Notes: a model not told the origin generated them from the letters alone. A stretch of 64,000 nt of DNA from UBA1723 sp045641065 (GCA_045641065.1 JAZUGF010000110.1:26387-90386), one strand, 5' to 3'; shown: positions 52,001 through 60,813, numbered from the stretch's first letter. A program made the numbers and translations.

Positions 52001-52102
52001 ATTGCAGCACCATTCGCTTGCAAGTACTACTCAGCTAAGGCTGACGAAGAGGAAGAGGCTAAGAGAATTGAGAAAGAGAAGCGTCTTGCTGAAAGAGCAT
52101 AA
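49052..52102 (+). CDS. secDF: SecDF protein-export fusion
   Basis: SecD and SecF assist Sec-dependent export with the proton-motive force. Here they are one 1016-residue protein, the Bacteroidetes form. TM1 (IVWFLIVALFLACVYSLSF), the SecD signature LNLGLDLRGGMNVVMEISV, a long periplasmic P1 domain (about 90-480) and six spans (TLGMAVDANVLIYERIREEL) make the SecD half. The SecF half has GIDFSGGRNYTVKFEKDV and ILTVIGYSINDKVVIFDRIR. The periplasmic domain has an Ala/Lys/Asp-rich insertion (about 245-290). Codons are highly uniform. Confidence 0.97.
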   Translation: MQNKGIVWFLIVALFLACVYSLSFTFVSNHYKSAAEAAVANGEAQSYDEYMDTLLSHNESAWSLKECREKELNLGLDLRGGMNVVMEISVPDILKALAGNQASEEAFTKTIALAKEKQKTSQKDFLTLFIDAFNESNPGCQLASIFSGYTLKNKINYTSTNDEVIKVLREEVDSAIDNSFNVLRSRIDRYGVVQPNIQKLEGSSRILIEMPGVKEPERVRKLLQGSADLAFWETTEFSEIYRNIAAVNDMVAEMNKNVADTTSKAEVAKTHSDSLLANLDAEADSAKTNEGKTSLFSYLQPSVNFQTGQIYPGPRVGYAHYSDTAKVTEYLNMGRAKGLIPSSTFFAWTVKEEFNGYFGLIALKSKALKGKERKAQLTGASVTDARADFNDKSIYAAVSMEMNQEGAKTWAKMTRENIGKCIAIVLDGYVYSYPRVNGEIAGGRSEITGDFDVNEAKDLANVLKSGKMPAPAKIVQEDVVGPSLGQEAINAGMISFVVAFVLVLLYMIAYYGLVPGLIADAALVCNVFLIFGVLASLKAVLTLPGIAGIVLTLGMAVDANVLIYERIREELAAGKSMTQALKDGYGNAMSAIIDANVTTILTGIILAYFGTGPIKGFATTLIIGILCSLLTAIFVTRLIFDLYSKSNGFEKLTFSTKFSENWFKNVKYDFIGKSKPYMMAAAGVIVAAVVALFAIGLQQGIDFSGGRNYTVKFEKDVTTGEVKDLLKNAFEDANASVITIGTADQVRISTNFRIQDTDDNVDADIESRLYNSLKPLLNSNVTEEMFVNRYVMTDGNTALADAQAEVTYGIQSSQKVGPTMADDIKISAVIAVLIAMLGIGLYIFLRFSRLAYSGGALVALAHDTLFILLLYSVLPLLGFVPFSLEVDQSFIAAILTVIGYSINDKVVIFDRIREYIRNRKGVNFEKESVFNEAISSTLSRTFSTSLSTLIVLVIIFFFGGDTIRGFIFAMLVGVIVGTYSSIFIAAPFACKYYSAKADEEEEAKRIEKEKRLAERA

Positions 52103-52125
52103 TTAATCTCTTTTGAAATAAACAA

Positions 52126-52154
52126 AACCGGGTCTGAAAAGATCCGGTTTTTTT
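52126..52154 (+). terminator. terminator of secDF
   Basis: AACCGGGTC and GATCCGGTT pair around TGAAAA, followed by seven T. Confidence 0.9.
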
Positions 52155-52207
52155 ATTGCCATTTTTGAGGCTTTTTAATAGTTTGAGAAATATTCAATAA
52201 AAATTAT

Positions 52208-52215
52208 TATCTTTG
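52208..52215 (+). promoter_or_regulatory. Bacteroidetes -7 box (TATCTTTG)
   Basis: It lies 25 bp before the lipoprotein ATG at 52241. Confidence 0.6.
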
Positions 52216-52240
52216 CCTAATAAATTTTAAAATAGGGTAT

Positions 52241-52885
52241 ATGGAAAAATTTAATTTTTTGAAGTTAGCGAAAATTTCGTGTTTGGTATTCGGTTTGTCA
52301 TCTATTGCTTTGACATCTTGTAAAGAAGATCCAGAACCAGCTGGTCCATTGCCAGATAACTTTGAAGTTCCTGTTTTGACTGTTGGTGATTTCTCTGTGA
52401 CTTATCCTGAGAATCATACTTTTGGAGCATGGGATTATCCTGAAAGAGTAGTTCCAGTTTCAGGTCAGAAATACAAGTTCAAGACATTTTTGACAATGGA
52501 CACTTTGTCTAAAAATGTTAGAATCACATATATGTCACTTTCAGAGCCAACTACAGCAAAAGCAACTGACGTAGATGTTATCGCTAAAGTATTCAAGGAT
52601 GATGTTTATTGTGATGACTTTGGTCATGAACTTTTGTCCGAAGAAACTGCACTTTTAGCAGGACATGATACTAAAAAGTTAACTGCTAGACAATTCGCAT
52701 ATTTGAATGATGATCTAGATTTGGTGAAACTAGATTTTGAGATTTACAAGGAACGTTACATCTTTTTTGACGAAGGTACAAGCAGAGTATATTCTGTTGA
52801 GATGGAAATGCCAGACTCACTTAAGGCAAAACGTCGTTCTGAGTTGTATGGAATTATTTCTAGTTTGAGAATTAATAAAAAATAA
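52241..52885 (+). CDS. lipoprotein of unknown function (NigD-like layout)
   Basis: The 214-residue protein has a lipoprotein signal peptide ending SIALTSC (Cys27), followed by KEDPEPAGPLP. The mature part is beta-rich, with VLTVGDFSVTYPENHTFGAW and FKTFLTMDTLSKNVRITYMS, and a C-terminal helical end. The layout resembles small Bacteroidales surface lipoproteins, but I recognise no specific family. It ends directly (0 bp) before the ABC-F gene, so translation of the two is probably linked. Confidence 0.75.
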   Translation: MEKFNFLKLAKISCLVFGLSSIALTSCKEDPEPAGPLPDNFEVPVLTVGDFSVTYPENHTFGAWDYPERVVPVSGQKYKFKTFLTMDTLSKNVRITYMSLSEPTTAKATDVDVIAKVFKDDVYCDDFGHELLSEETALLAGHDTKKLTARQFAYLNDDLDLVKLDFEIYKERYIFFDEGTSRVYSVEMEMPDSLKAKRRSELYGIISSLRINKK

Positions 52886-54523
52886 ATGATATCAGTTGAT
52901 GGATTGGCCGTTGAATTTAGCGGCAAAACTCTTTTTGAAAACATCTCTTTCCAGGTAAACGAGAAGGACAGAATTGCGTTGATGGGAAAGAATGGTGCTG
53001 GTAAGAGCACATTGTTAAAGATCTTGGCTGGTGTACAGAAGCCAACAAGAGGAAATGTGTCGGCACCAAAAGATACTGTGATTGCTTATCTTCCTCAGCA
53101 TTTGATGACTGAGGATGGTCGTACTGTACGTGAAGAGGCGAGTTTAGCCTTTGAACAGTTGTTCGCTATGGAGAAAGAGATCGAGGATCTTAACAAGGAA
53201 CTTGGCGAGCGTACCGACTATGAGAGTGACGAGTACATGGCATTGATTGAGAAAGTTTCCGCATTGAGCGAGAAATTTTACGCTATCGACAATACCAATT
53301 ACGAGGAAGATGTTGAGAGAACACTTCTTGGTCTTGGATTCCTTCGTTCTGATTTTGATCGTCAGACAAGTGATTTCAGTGGAGGTTGGAGAATGCGTAT
53401 TGAGCTTGCCAAACTGTTGTTGAAGAAACCAGATGTTTTGCTTCTAGATGAGCCTACTAACCATCTTGATATTGAGTCAATTCAATGGCTTGAAGATTTT
53501 ATTGTGAATAGTGCAAAGGCAGTGATCGTGATTTCCCACGACCGTGCCTTTGTTGACAATATCACTACTCGTACAATCGAGGTGACAATGGGAAGAATCT
53601 ACGACTATAAAGTCAATTATTCTCATTACCTTGAGTTGCGAAAGGAGAGACGTGAGCAACAGCAGAAGGCTTACGAAGAACAGCAGAAGATGATTGCTGA
53701 GACTAAGGAGTTTATTGAACGTTTTAAGGGAACATATTCAAAGACTCTTCAGGTTCAGTCTCGTGTTAAGATGCTTGAAAAACTTGAGATTATTGAACCA
53801 GATGAAGTTGACACATCAGCGCTGAAGATTCGTTTTCAGCCTGCTCCACGTTCTGGTAATTATCCTGTTATTGTGGAAAACCTGCAGAAAGCTTACGATG
53901 ATAAAGTCATTATCTCAGGTGTTAATATGACAATTGAGAGAGGTGACAAAGTTGCATTTGTTGGAAGAAATGGAGAAGGTAAATCAACTCTTGTTAAATG
54001 TATCAAGAATGAAATACCTTTCGACGGTAGTTGTCAGATTGGACACAATGTCCAGATTGGATATTTTGCTCAGAATCAGGCTTCTTTGCTTGATGGAGAA
54101 TTGTCTGTGTTTGAGACAATTGACAATGTTGCACAGGGAGATATTCGAACTAAGATCAAGGATTTGCTTGGTGCATTTATGTTTGGAGGCGAGGATTCAT
54201 TGAAGAAGGTGAAGGTTTTGTCTGGAGGCGAGAAAACACGACTTGCTTTGCTTAAACTGTTGCTTGAACCAGTCAATCTGTTGATTTTGGATGAGCCAAC
54301 AAACCATCTTGACCTTAGAACAAAGGATATTTTGAAATCAGCATTGCAGAATTTTGAAGGAACAATCATTCTTGTGTCGCACGACCGTGATTTCCTTGAT
54401 GGTTTGGTTTCTAAAGTTTATGAGTTTGGTGGAGGTAAGGTGCGTGAACACCTAAGCACAATTACAGAATATTTGAAAGAGAAGAAAATGCAGAATTTGA
54501 GAGAGTTGGAAAAACGCTCTTGA
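52886..54523 (+). CDS. ABC-F family ATPase
   Basis: The 545-residue cytoplasmic protein has two ABC ATPase domains and no membrane span, the mark of ABC-F translation factors. Domain 1 has GKNGAGKST (about 36-44) and the signature SDFSGGWRMRIELAK with LLLDEPTNHLD. Domain 2 has GRNGEGKST and VLSGGEKTRLALLKLL with LILDEPTNHLD. The linker (about 235-300) is a charged helix with ERREQQQKAYEEQQKM. Its length puts it near the EttA/YbiT types; antibiotic resistance is not implied. Confidence 0.94.
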   Translation: MISVDGLAVEFSGKTLFENISFQVNEKDRIALMGKNGAGKSTLLKILAGVQKPTRGNVSAPKDTVIAYLPQHLMTEDGRTVREEASLAFEQLFAMEKEIEDLNKELGERTDYESDEYMALIEKVSALSEKFYAIDNTNYEEDVERTLLGLGFLRSDFDRQTSDFSGGWRMRIELAKLLLKKPDVLLLDEPTNHLDIESIQWLEDFIVNSAKAVIVISHDRAFVDNITTRTIEVTMGRIYDYKVNYSHYLELRKERREQQQKAYEEQQKMIAETKEFIERFKGTYSKTLQVQSRVKMLEKLEIIEPDEVDTSALKIRFQPAPRSGNYPVIVENLQKAYDDKVIISGVNMTIERGDKVAFVGRNGEGKSTLVKCIKNEIPFDGSCQIGHNVQIGYFAQNQASLLDGELSVFETIDNVAQGDIRTKIKDLLGAFMFGGEDSLKKVKVLSGGEKTRLALLKLLLEPVNLLILDEPTNHLDLRTKDILKSALQNFEGTIILVSHDRDFLDGLVSKVYEFGGGKVREHLSTITEYLKEKKMQNLRELEKRS

Positions 54524-54548
54524 TCTGCAAAATATATGGATTATTGAG

Positions 54549-56585
54549 ATGAAGAAGTTTATGTTGACGTTGCTGCCTGCTACAATTATATCCATGACAT
54601 CATGTGGTGGTGGAGAGAAGCAGCCTACTATTGGTTCCGGAATTGACAAAACTAATTTAGATACTACTGTAGACCCGAAAAATGATTTTTATCAGTTTGC
54701 ATGTGGAGGTTGGATGAAAAACAATCCGTTGACTGGAGAGTATGCACGATATGGATCGTTTGAGCAGGTAGGAGAGTTGAATAAGCAGCAGATGAAGTCG
54801 CTTATTGAAGACTTGGCTACAAAAAAGTTTGAGAAGGGTAGCGTCGGCGACAAACTTTGCACTCTTTATAATCTTTATATGGATTCAACTAAGTTGAATT
54901 CTATAGGAATCGCCCCTTTAGTTGAAGATTTGCGAGCAATAGACATTGTGCAAAGTAAAGATCAGCTTCCTGCATTGATTGCGGATTTGCATAAGATCGA
55001 CGCGAATGTTTTCTTCACATTCTATATCGGAGCTGATGACAAGAACAGCAAGATGAACATGCTTCACACATATCAGAGTGGACTTTCACTTGGCAGTCGT
55101 GATTACTATCTTTCAAAGAAGGATACATCTATGGTGAAAATCCGAGAACAATTCATCACCCACGTCGGAAGAATGTTCCAATTATTTGGCTATTCTGAAG
55201 ACGTAGCTAAGAAGTGTACGGAAGATGTGATGAAGATTGAGACAGCGTTGGCTGAATCATTTTATACAAAAGAGCAGTTGAGAGAGCCAAACGATAATTA
55301 TCATAAGATCACATATAGCCAATTTAAGGAAGACTTTGTTGGTTTTGACTGGGATGCTTACTTTGGCAAATTCAATTTGAAAGAGGATTCAATCAATGTT
55401 TCGCAGATTCCACCTATCAAGAAAGCAGTGGAATTGATTGCAAATGAAGACCTTGCTGTCTTGAAGAACTATATGGCATGGCAGTTGATTGATCGTGCAG
55501 CTGGTTCTCTTGGTGATGAAATTTACAATGCCAACTTTGATTTCTATGGCAAGGTGTTATCGGGTAGACAGGAGCCTTCTCCAAGATGGAAGAGAGCTGT
55601 GTCTACGCTTGAAAGTGCTATGGGCGAAGCTATTGGAGAGATGTATGTTGAGAAGTATTTCCCAGCGTCGCATAAAGAAAGAATGGTGCAACTTGTCAAG
55701 AATTTGCAAGATTCATATGCAGAAAGATTGGATAGTCTGTCGTGGATGGGCGATTCAACTAAGGTTAAGGCAAAAGAAAAGTTGGCTGGATTGACTGTGA
55801 AAATCGGTTATCCTGATAAGTTTAGAGACTACACGTCGCTAGATATTACAGATGAGAATCTTTGGGAGAATTCAAAGAGAATTAGCAGATTCAAGGCTGA
55901 TATCATGCTAGAAAAGGCAGGCAAACCAGTTGACAAGACAGAGTGGCATATGAATCCACAGACTGTGAATGCATATTATAATCCGTCAACAAATGAGATT
56001 TGTTTCCCAGCTGGAATTTTGCAAAAGCCATTTTTTGATATGGATGCAGACGATGCGTATAATTATGGAGCTATTGGAGTTGTTATAGGTCATGAGATGA
56101 CTCATGGATATGATGATCAGGGAAGACAGTTTGATGTAGACGGAAACCTAAGAGATTGGTGGACGCCAGAAGATGCTGCATTGTTTACACTCCGTTCAAG
56201 CAGCATTATGGAATATTTCAATGGAATAGAGGTTGCTCCAGGTGTGTATGCGAATGGAAAATTCACGTTAGGAGAGAATTTGGCAGACCACGGAGGCTTG
56301 AAGATTTCATTTAATGCTTTGAAAAGAGCAATGAAAACAAATCCCCTTACTGAAATTGATGGATTCACACCAGAGCAGAGATTTTTCTTGTCGTATGCAG
56401 GAGTGTGGGCAAACAATATTCGTCCCGAGGAAATCATACGTAGAACTAAGGAGGATCCACATGCATTAGGCAAGTGGAGAGTTAATGGAGCTGTGCCTCA
56501 CATCAACGAATGGTATGAAGCTTTTGGTGTGACAGAAAAAGATTCGATGTATATAGATCCAAGCAGAAGAGCAAACATCTGGTAA
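54549..56585 (+). CDS. M13 family zinc endopeptidase lipoprotein
   Basis: The 678-residue neprilysin-type peptidase has a lipoprotein signal peptide (Cys19 in SMTSCGGG). The mature part starts with the family segment DPKNDFYQFACGGWMKNNPL. The zinc site is HEMTH (about 515-519), and the third ligand with its partner aspartate lies in GENLADHGG (E576, D580). The substrate-binding NAYYNPSTNEICFPAGI precedes it. It acts in the periplasm or at the cell surface on small peptides, by analogy with the family. It follows the ABC-F gene by 25 bp. Confidence 0.95.
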   Translation: MKKFMLTLLPATIISMTSCGGGEKQPTIGSGIDKTNLDTTVDPKNDFYQFACGGWMKNNPLTGEYARYGSFEQVGELNKQQMKSLIEDLATKKFEKGSVGDKLCTLYNLYMDSTKLNSIGIAPLVEDLRAIDIVQSKDQLPALIADLHKIDANVFFTFYIGADDKNSKMNMLHTYQSGLSLGSRDYYLSKKDTSMVKIREQFITHVGRMFQLFGYSEDVAKKCTEDVMKIETALAESFYTKEQLREPNDNYHKITYSQFKEDFVGFDWDAYFGKFNLKEDSINVSQIPPIKKAVELIANEDLAVLKNYMAWQLIDRAAGSLGDEIYNANFDFYGKVLSGRQEPSPRWKRAVSTLESAMGEAIGEMYVEKYFPASHKERMVQLVKNLQDSYAERLDSLSWMGDSTKVKAKEKLAGLTVKIGYPDKFRDYTSLDITDENLWENSKRISRFKADIMLEKAGKPVDKTEWHMNPQTVNAYYNPSTNEICFPAGILQKPFFDMDADDAYNYGAIGVVIGHEMTHGYDDQGRQFDVDGNLRDWWTPEDAALFTLRSSSIMEYFNGIEVAPGVYANGKFTLGENLADHGGLKISFNALKRAMKTNPLTEIDGFTPEQRFFLSYAGVWANNIRPEEIIRRTKEDPHALGKWRVNGAVPHINEWYEAFGVTEKDSMYIDPSRRANIW

Positions 56586-56635
56586 AATTTTAACATTTTT
56601 TTAGATTTGTTTGCTATAATATCACTAAAACTCAC

Positions 56636-56643
56636 TATCTTTG
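56636..56643 (+). promoter_or_regulatory. Bacteroidetes -7 box (TATCTTTG)
   Basis: It lies 72 bp before the WcaJ-like gene; TTTG at 56610-56613 is 22 bp upstream, slightly longer than usual spacing. Confidence 0.55.
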
Positions 56644-56714
56644 TTTTTATATGCATTGAAAGAGTGCAGTTTTTTAGTTATAGAGAGTGTAAGTGGTTAA
56701 TTTACAGATAACAT

Positions 56715-58103
56715 ATGTTTGTTAATTACGAAAATATATTTTTTAAAGGTGTCGTATTTGTCGTAGAGATGCTATTGCTGAATTTGCTTCTTGCGTTATT
56801 GCTACACTTTTGGGGATATTTGGTTGATCCATTTTTGACACGAGACATGTTGCATGCGTTGGCTACATTGGCTTATGCAGTAGCGTTCTCGCAGCATGGA
56901 ATGATATTGGACAAGCCAACTGCGGTTATAGAAGGAATCATGTCAAAAGTATTCCGAACAATTTTTTTGTTCTCTTTGATATTGATTGTGGCATTTGTGC
57001 TTGCTGACATTAAGTTCTCGGTTAGATTTTTTGTTTTATATTTCACCACATTGTTTGTTGTAGTTTTTTTATGGCGATATGTGGCAAGAAATTTCTATCG
57101 TTATTGGCGCCATATGCCAAAGAACTGTAGTAAGGTTATTATTCTTGGTGCAGGTCAAGTAGCATCACAGGTATATAATGAGTTGATAAAGAGTAGATTT
57201 CAAGGATATGACGTGTTAGGGATATATGATGACATTGATGAGGTTGATTATAAGGTAGATGCAAATTTGGTGAAGGGTAGATTGTCTGATGCTTTGGAAA
57301 TGATCAAATCAGGGAAGGTAAATGAAGTCATAAGTGCATTGCCGGCAAGTGATGATAAAAGATCATTAGAGATATTAAAGGAGGCAGAACGATGCTTTGT
57401 AAAAAGTTTGATTGTGCCTGACTTCCAGAGATATATCAAGAAGGGAGTGTCATTAATCGACGTCGCTAATGTCCCTATGATTTTATTCCGTGATGAACCA
57501 TTAGAGGAGCCATGGAATAGTTTGGGAAAACGATTGTTTGATGTCGTATTTTCTTTCTTTGTACTGATATTGCTTTCACCTGTTTATTTGATTGTGGCGA
57601 TAGCGGTAAAACTCTCATCTCCAGGCCCCGTGTTCTTTAAGCAGAAAAGAACAGGAAAGAATGGAAAGGATTTCTATTGTTTGAAATTCCGTACCATGAA
57701 GGTGAATGCCGAAGCAGATAAGTTGCAAGCAACAAAAGGTGATTCAAGAATTACCAAGGTTGGTGCTGTATTGAGAAAAACAAATTTGGATGAAATGCCA
57801 CAGTTTGTAAATGTTTTGTTTGGCGACATGTCAGTTGTTGGACCTCGTCCGCACATGGTGAGCCAGACAGCGCAGTATTCAAAACTGATTGATGAATATA
57901 TGGTACGTCATTTGGCAAAGCCAGGAATAACTGGTTGGGCACAGGTGACTGGATTCAGAGGGGAAACCTCTGATATCAGCCAAATGATCGGTAGAGTTAA
58001 ACAAGACGTGTGGTATATTGAGAATTGGAGTTTTTGGCTAGATATAAGAATCATATTTCAAACTGTGTTTAATATGATAAAAGGAGATAAAGCTGCATAT
58101 TAG
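56715..58103 (+). CDS. undecaprenyl-phosphate sugar phosphotransferase (WcaJ-like)
   Basis: The 462-residue inner-membrane protein starts glycan-repeat assembly by moving a sugar phosphate to undecaprenyl phosphate. Four N-terminal spans (about 10-130) are followed by a Rossmann-like domain (KVIILGAGQVASQVYNELIK). The C-terminal bacterial sugar transferase domain has a membrane hairpin LFDVVFSFFVLILLSPVYLI, PGPVFFKQKRTGKNGKDFYC, LKFRTMKVNAEADK, LRKTNLDEMPQFVNVLFGDM and the motif SVVGPRPHM. No other polysaccharide genes are adjacent. The sugar is unknown; glucose-1-phosphate is common in this group. Confidence 0.92.
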   Translation: MFVNYENIFFKGVVFVVEMLLLNLLLALLLHFWGYLVDPFLTRDMLHALATLAYAVAFSQHGMILDKPTAVIEGIMSKVFRTIFLFSLILIVAFVLADIKFSVRFFVLYFTTLFVVVFLWRYVARNFYRYWRHMPKNCSKVIILGAGQVASQVYNELIKSRFQGYDVLGIYDDIDEVDYKVDANLVKGRLSDALEMIKSGKVNEVISALPASDDKRSLEILKEAERCFVKSLIVPDFQRYIKKGVSLIDVANVPMILFRDEPLEEPWNSLGKRLFDVVFSFFVLILLSPVYLIVAIAVKLSSPGPVFFKQKRTGKNGKDFYCLKFRTMKVNAEADKLQATKGDSRITKVGAVLRKTNLDEMPQFVNVLFGDMSVVGPRPHMVSQTAQYSKLIDEYMVRHLAKPGITGWAQVTGFRGETSDISQMIGRVKQDVWYIENWSFWLDIRIIFQTVFNMIKGDKAAY

Positions 58104-58135
58104 TAAGAAAATATGAAAAGAAAAGTTAAAAAGTA

Positions 58136-58166
58136 TTGCACGTTTTATTAAACTTATTTATATTTG
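58136..58166 (+). promoter_or_regulatory. Bacteroidetes-type promoter of the porP/sprF gene
   Basis: TTG (58136-58138), 20 bp, TATATTTG (58159-58166). Confidence 0.7.
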
Positions 58167-58245
58167 CCAAACATTAGAAAATGAATTAGGATAAAACCTA
58201 TTTCTAATTACCATTATTTAAGAACTGTTGCAAAATAGTTGAAAA

Positions 58246-59244
58246 ATGAAGATAAAACACATTTTAGTAGCATTGACGATGGTCTTGCTATCTCAGACAG
58301 GACTAAAGGCGCAAGAGGAGATCGTCTATGATCAGTACTATTACAATTATTACTTGGTCAACCCTGCTGTTGCTGGTGCTGAGCGTTGTACTCACTTTAT
58401 GTGGACAGGAAAGATTCAGTGGACTGGTATGAGTGGAGCAGAGGGCGAAACACCTCGAACAACTACGCTAAGTTTCAGAACTAGATTACGTGGTGGATTG
58501 GAGCGTCTAGGTATTGGTGCTTACATCTATCTAGATAAGAATGGATATTCACTACGAAACGGAGGACAGGTTTCTCTAGGTTATCATATTCCATTGTCAG
58601 GAGGAAGTACTCGTGGCTATATGATGAAGCAGAGAGATATTCGTCGTCAGCTTTCATTTGCAATCGCTGGTGTAATGTCGCACTACGGATTCTCTGAGGA
58701 ATTGTTCCAGAAGGAGTCAACAGATATGGTATTGGCAAACGGTGATGAGGATAAGGGATACTACTTCAACGCTGCGTTCGGTACTTACTTCTTGTTTGAT
58801 AATTTCTTTGCTGGAGTAAGTATAGCAAACTTGATCCCTGTGAAGTTGGATGAGTTGGGTTCAGAAGAGCCTGTACGTCCTATTAATCCATTCATATTCT
58901 TGGGTTATGACTTCCAACTTGGTGACGGAATGCAGTTTGAGCCAGGAACAATGTTCAAATTCAATACAAACGGTGAGCGTCAGCTTGACTTCCACTTGAA
59001 GTTTATGCAGGATGTTCCTGGTAAGGACTTTGGATATTGGGTAGAGCTATTGTATCGTCAGGCTTTGGATTCAGGAAACGCTCAGGCATTGTGTCTAAGA
59101 CCAATGGGAGGTGTTAGAATCAAGCAGTTTAATATCGGTTATACATATGGTCTTGGTTTGACTGGTATGAACAGACACAACAAGGGAGACCACGAGTTGA
59201 TGTTAAGCTACTCATTCTGTAAGACTCAGCATTTCTGTAGATAA
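58246..59244 (+). CDS. PorP/SprF family outer-membrane protein (type IX secretion)
   Basis: The 332-residue protein has a signal peptide (about 1-22, ending TGLKAQ), then the family start YDQYYYNYYLVNPAVAGAER (typical QYxxNPxxxNPAxAG). A beta-barrel follows, with GGLERLGIGAYIYLDKNGYS, YYFNAAFGTYFLFDNFFAGV and LGYDFQLGDGMQFEPGTMFK. PorP/SprF proteins act with T9SS to hold or attach secreted surface proteins. They are often next to the large adhesin they serve; such a gene starts at 61147, but three genes away. Confidence 0.93.
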   Translation: MKIKHILVALTMVLLSQTGLKAQEEIVYDQYYYNYYLVNPAVAGAERCTHFMWTGKIQWTGMSGAEGETPRTTTLSFRTRLRGGLERLGIGAYIYLDKNGYSLRNGGQVSLGYHIPLSGGSTRGYMMKQRDIRRQLSFAIAGVMSHYGFSEELFQKESTDMVLANGDEDKGYYFNAAFGTYFLFDNFFAGVSIANLIPVKLDELGSEEPVRPINPFIFLGYDFQLGDGMQFEPGTMFKFNTNGERQLDFHLKFMQDVPGKDFGYWVELLYRQALDSGNAQALCLRPMGGVRIKQFNIGYTYGLGLTGMNRHNKGDHELMLSYSFCKTQHFCR

Positions 59245-59378
59245 TAGAAATTTTATAATAGGAATGAAGCGATGTCCAACCGGGCATCGCTTTTTTATTA
59301 TATGATTGTTAATACTCAATCGTTGTTGAAATATAGAATTTTCTAATTTTTATTATCTCTTAAAAATTCAAATATTAT

Positions 59379-59386
59379 TACCTTTG
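59379..59386 (+). promoter_or_regulatory. Bacteroidetes -7 box (TACCTTTG)
   Basis: It lies 18 bp before the M42 peptidase ATG. Confidence 0.55.
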
Positions 59387-59404
59387 TGTAGAAAATAAAC
59401 GATT

Positions 59405-60505
59405 ATGAATATATCAGATTATAAAAACATTGACGAGAGCAGCGTCGGCTTTTTGGAAAATCTTCTCTCTTCATATTCCCCTTCTGGATATGAGATGGAA
59501 GCAGCTCATTGTTGGATGGATTATGTACATCAATTCGCAGATGTTGAAAGTGATGTATTGTGTAATTCATACGGAGTAATCAATCCAGATGCTGAATTCA
59601 AGGTTATGCTATGTGGCCATATTGATGAGATTGGTTTTCAGGTTATGCATATTGATGACAATGGATTCATCTATGTCCGTAAGCATGGAGGAATTGACTT
59701 GTTGACTGTACCTGGTACGGAAGTTATGATTCTTTCTCGTGGCAAAAAGGTTAGGGGCGTTATTGGAAAGAAGCCTATCCATCTTCAAACTGCAGAGGAG
59801 AGAGTAAAGGCGTTGGATCTAGACAAACTATGGGTGGATATTGGTGCCGAATCGGCCGAAGAGGCAAAGGAGATGGTACAGGTGGGAGATCCTGTTGCTG
59901 TTGTTTCTAATGTTTCGTTCATCGGAAAACACAAAATTTGCAGCAAGGGCTTGGATGATAAAATCGGAGCATTTATTGTAGCTGAAGTAATCCGTCGTCT
60001 TTCAAAAGAAGATTTGAAGATAGGTGTGTATGGAGTAGCATCTTCTCAAGAGGAAGTAGGATGCAGAGGTGCTGTGACAAGTGCATATAAAATTAACCCT
60101 CAGGTAGGATTTGCTTTGGATGTCGGTTTCGCCACAGATGTTCCAGATTGTTCAGCAAAAAAATATGGAGTTTGCAAGCTTGGCGACGGTGCTGTTATTC
60201 GTCATCATGCCGACAATAATGTTGCATTGGTACATCTGTTACAAGATACAGCTGAAGAGAAGGGGATTACATACCAAAATGTGACAAATTCTTCAGCTAC
60301 TGGCGGGACTGATACATGCAAAATTCAGTTGACTAGAGAAGGCGTTGCGACGGCATTGATATCTATTCCGAACAGATATATGCATACTCCTGTTGAAGTG
60401 TGTGATCTTCGCGACGTCGATGCTATCATTTCTTTATTGGTAGAGACAATTAAGAAGATTGATAAAGATGAGATTTTTGACTTCATCCCATGTCATAACT
60501 ATTGA
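59405..60505 (+). CDS. M42 family aminopeptidase (cobalt/zinc)
   Basis: The 366-residue cytoplasmic peptidase has the M42 di-metal residues in order: His72 and Asp74 in CGHIDEIG, an aspartate in KGLDDKIGA, the catalytic glutamate pair in SQEEVGCRGA, an aspartate in ALDVGFATD and a late histidine in NRYMHTPVEV. The SYSPSGYE segment near residue 24 is usual in the family. It stands alone, closed by a hairpin at 60552-60580. Members trim peptides released by proteases; the in vivo substrate is unknown. Confidence 0.94.
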   Translation: MNISDYKNIDESSVGFLENLLSSYSPSGYEMEAAHCWMDYVHQFADVESDVLCNSYGVINPDAEFKVMLCGHIDEIGFQVMHIDDNGFIYVRKHGGIDLLTVPGTEVMILSRGKKVRGVIGKKPIHLQTAEERVKALDLDKLWVDIGAESAEEAKEMVQVGDPVAVVSNVSFIGKHKICSKGLDDKIGAFIVAEVIRRLSKEDLKIGVYGVASSQEEVGCRGAVTSAYKINPQVGFALDVGFATDVPDCSAKKYGVCKLGDGAVIRHHADNNVALVHLLQDTAEEKGITYQNVTNSSATGGTDTCKIQLTREGVATALISIPNRYMHTPVEVCDLRDVDAIISLLVETIKKIDKDEIFDFIPCHNY

Positions 60506-60518
60506 TGATTATATGAAG

Positions 60519-60539
60519 AGACGTGTGACATTCACGTCT
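60519..60539. repeat. GAGACG-family inverted repeat
   Basis: AGACGTG and CACGTCT are separated by TGACATT. It lies just after the M42 gene and resembles the purC terminator stem. Confidence 0.6.
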
Positions 60540-60551
60540 ATTACTAAAATA

Positions 60552-60580
60552 AAAAGCGATTGGGATTTCCAATCGCTTTT
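60552..60580. terminator. bidirectional terminator between convergent genes
   Basis: AAAAGCGATTGG and CCAATCGCTTTT pair around GATTT. A- and T-runs lie on both sides, so it can serve the M42 gene and the minus-strand gene that stops at 60586. Confidence 0.9.
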
Positions 60581-60585
60581 ATTGT

Positions 60586-60813
60586 TTAGAAGAAAAATTC
60601 AATAGCACTATAAGCTACTTTAGAACCGTTCTCCTCAATTTGGATCTTGTTTTCTCTGGCCAACCAACCGATAGCGGCAGACAATTCATCATTCTTTAGT
60701 TTAGTTCCCTTTTTTAATTGTTCGAAAGAGAATTTCTCACTTGAAGATGCATTCAAGAATCTCCAAACAACACCGGCGTTTTCACCGATGGCTCCAATTA
60801 ATTTGTTCTCCAT
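60586..60813 (-). CDS. small winged-helix protein (DUF2582 type)
   Basis: The protein is 75 residues from the ATG at 60813. An ATG at 60909 would add 32 very basic, unlikely residues. It is a single winged-helix domain: IGENAGVVWRFLNASSSEKF, a recognition-helix region LKNDELSAAIGWLARENKIQ and a wing IEENGSKVAYSAIEFFF. The WRFLN and AAIGWLAREN pattern is typical of DUF2582. It probably binds DNA or protein; no target is known. Confidence 0.85.
   Translation of the reverse strand: MENKLIGAIGENAGVVWRFLNASSSEKFSFEQLKKGTKLKNDELSAAIGWLARENKIQIEENGSKVAYSAIEFFF

Noticed and set aside
52886..54523. Antibiotic-resistance ABC-F protein
   Set aside because: Length and linker fit housekeeping EttA/YbiT-like factors, and no resistance or mobile context is nearby.
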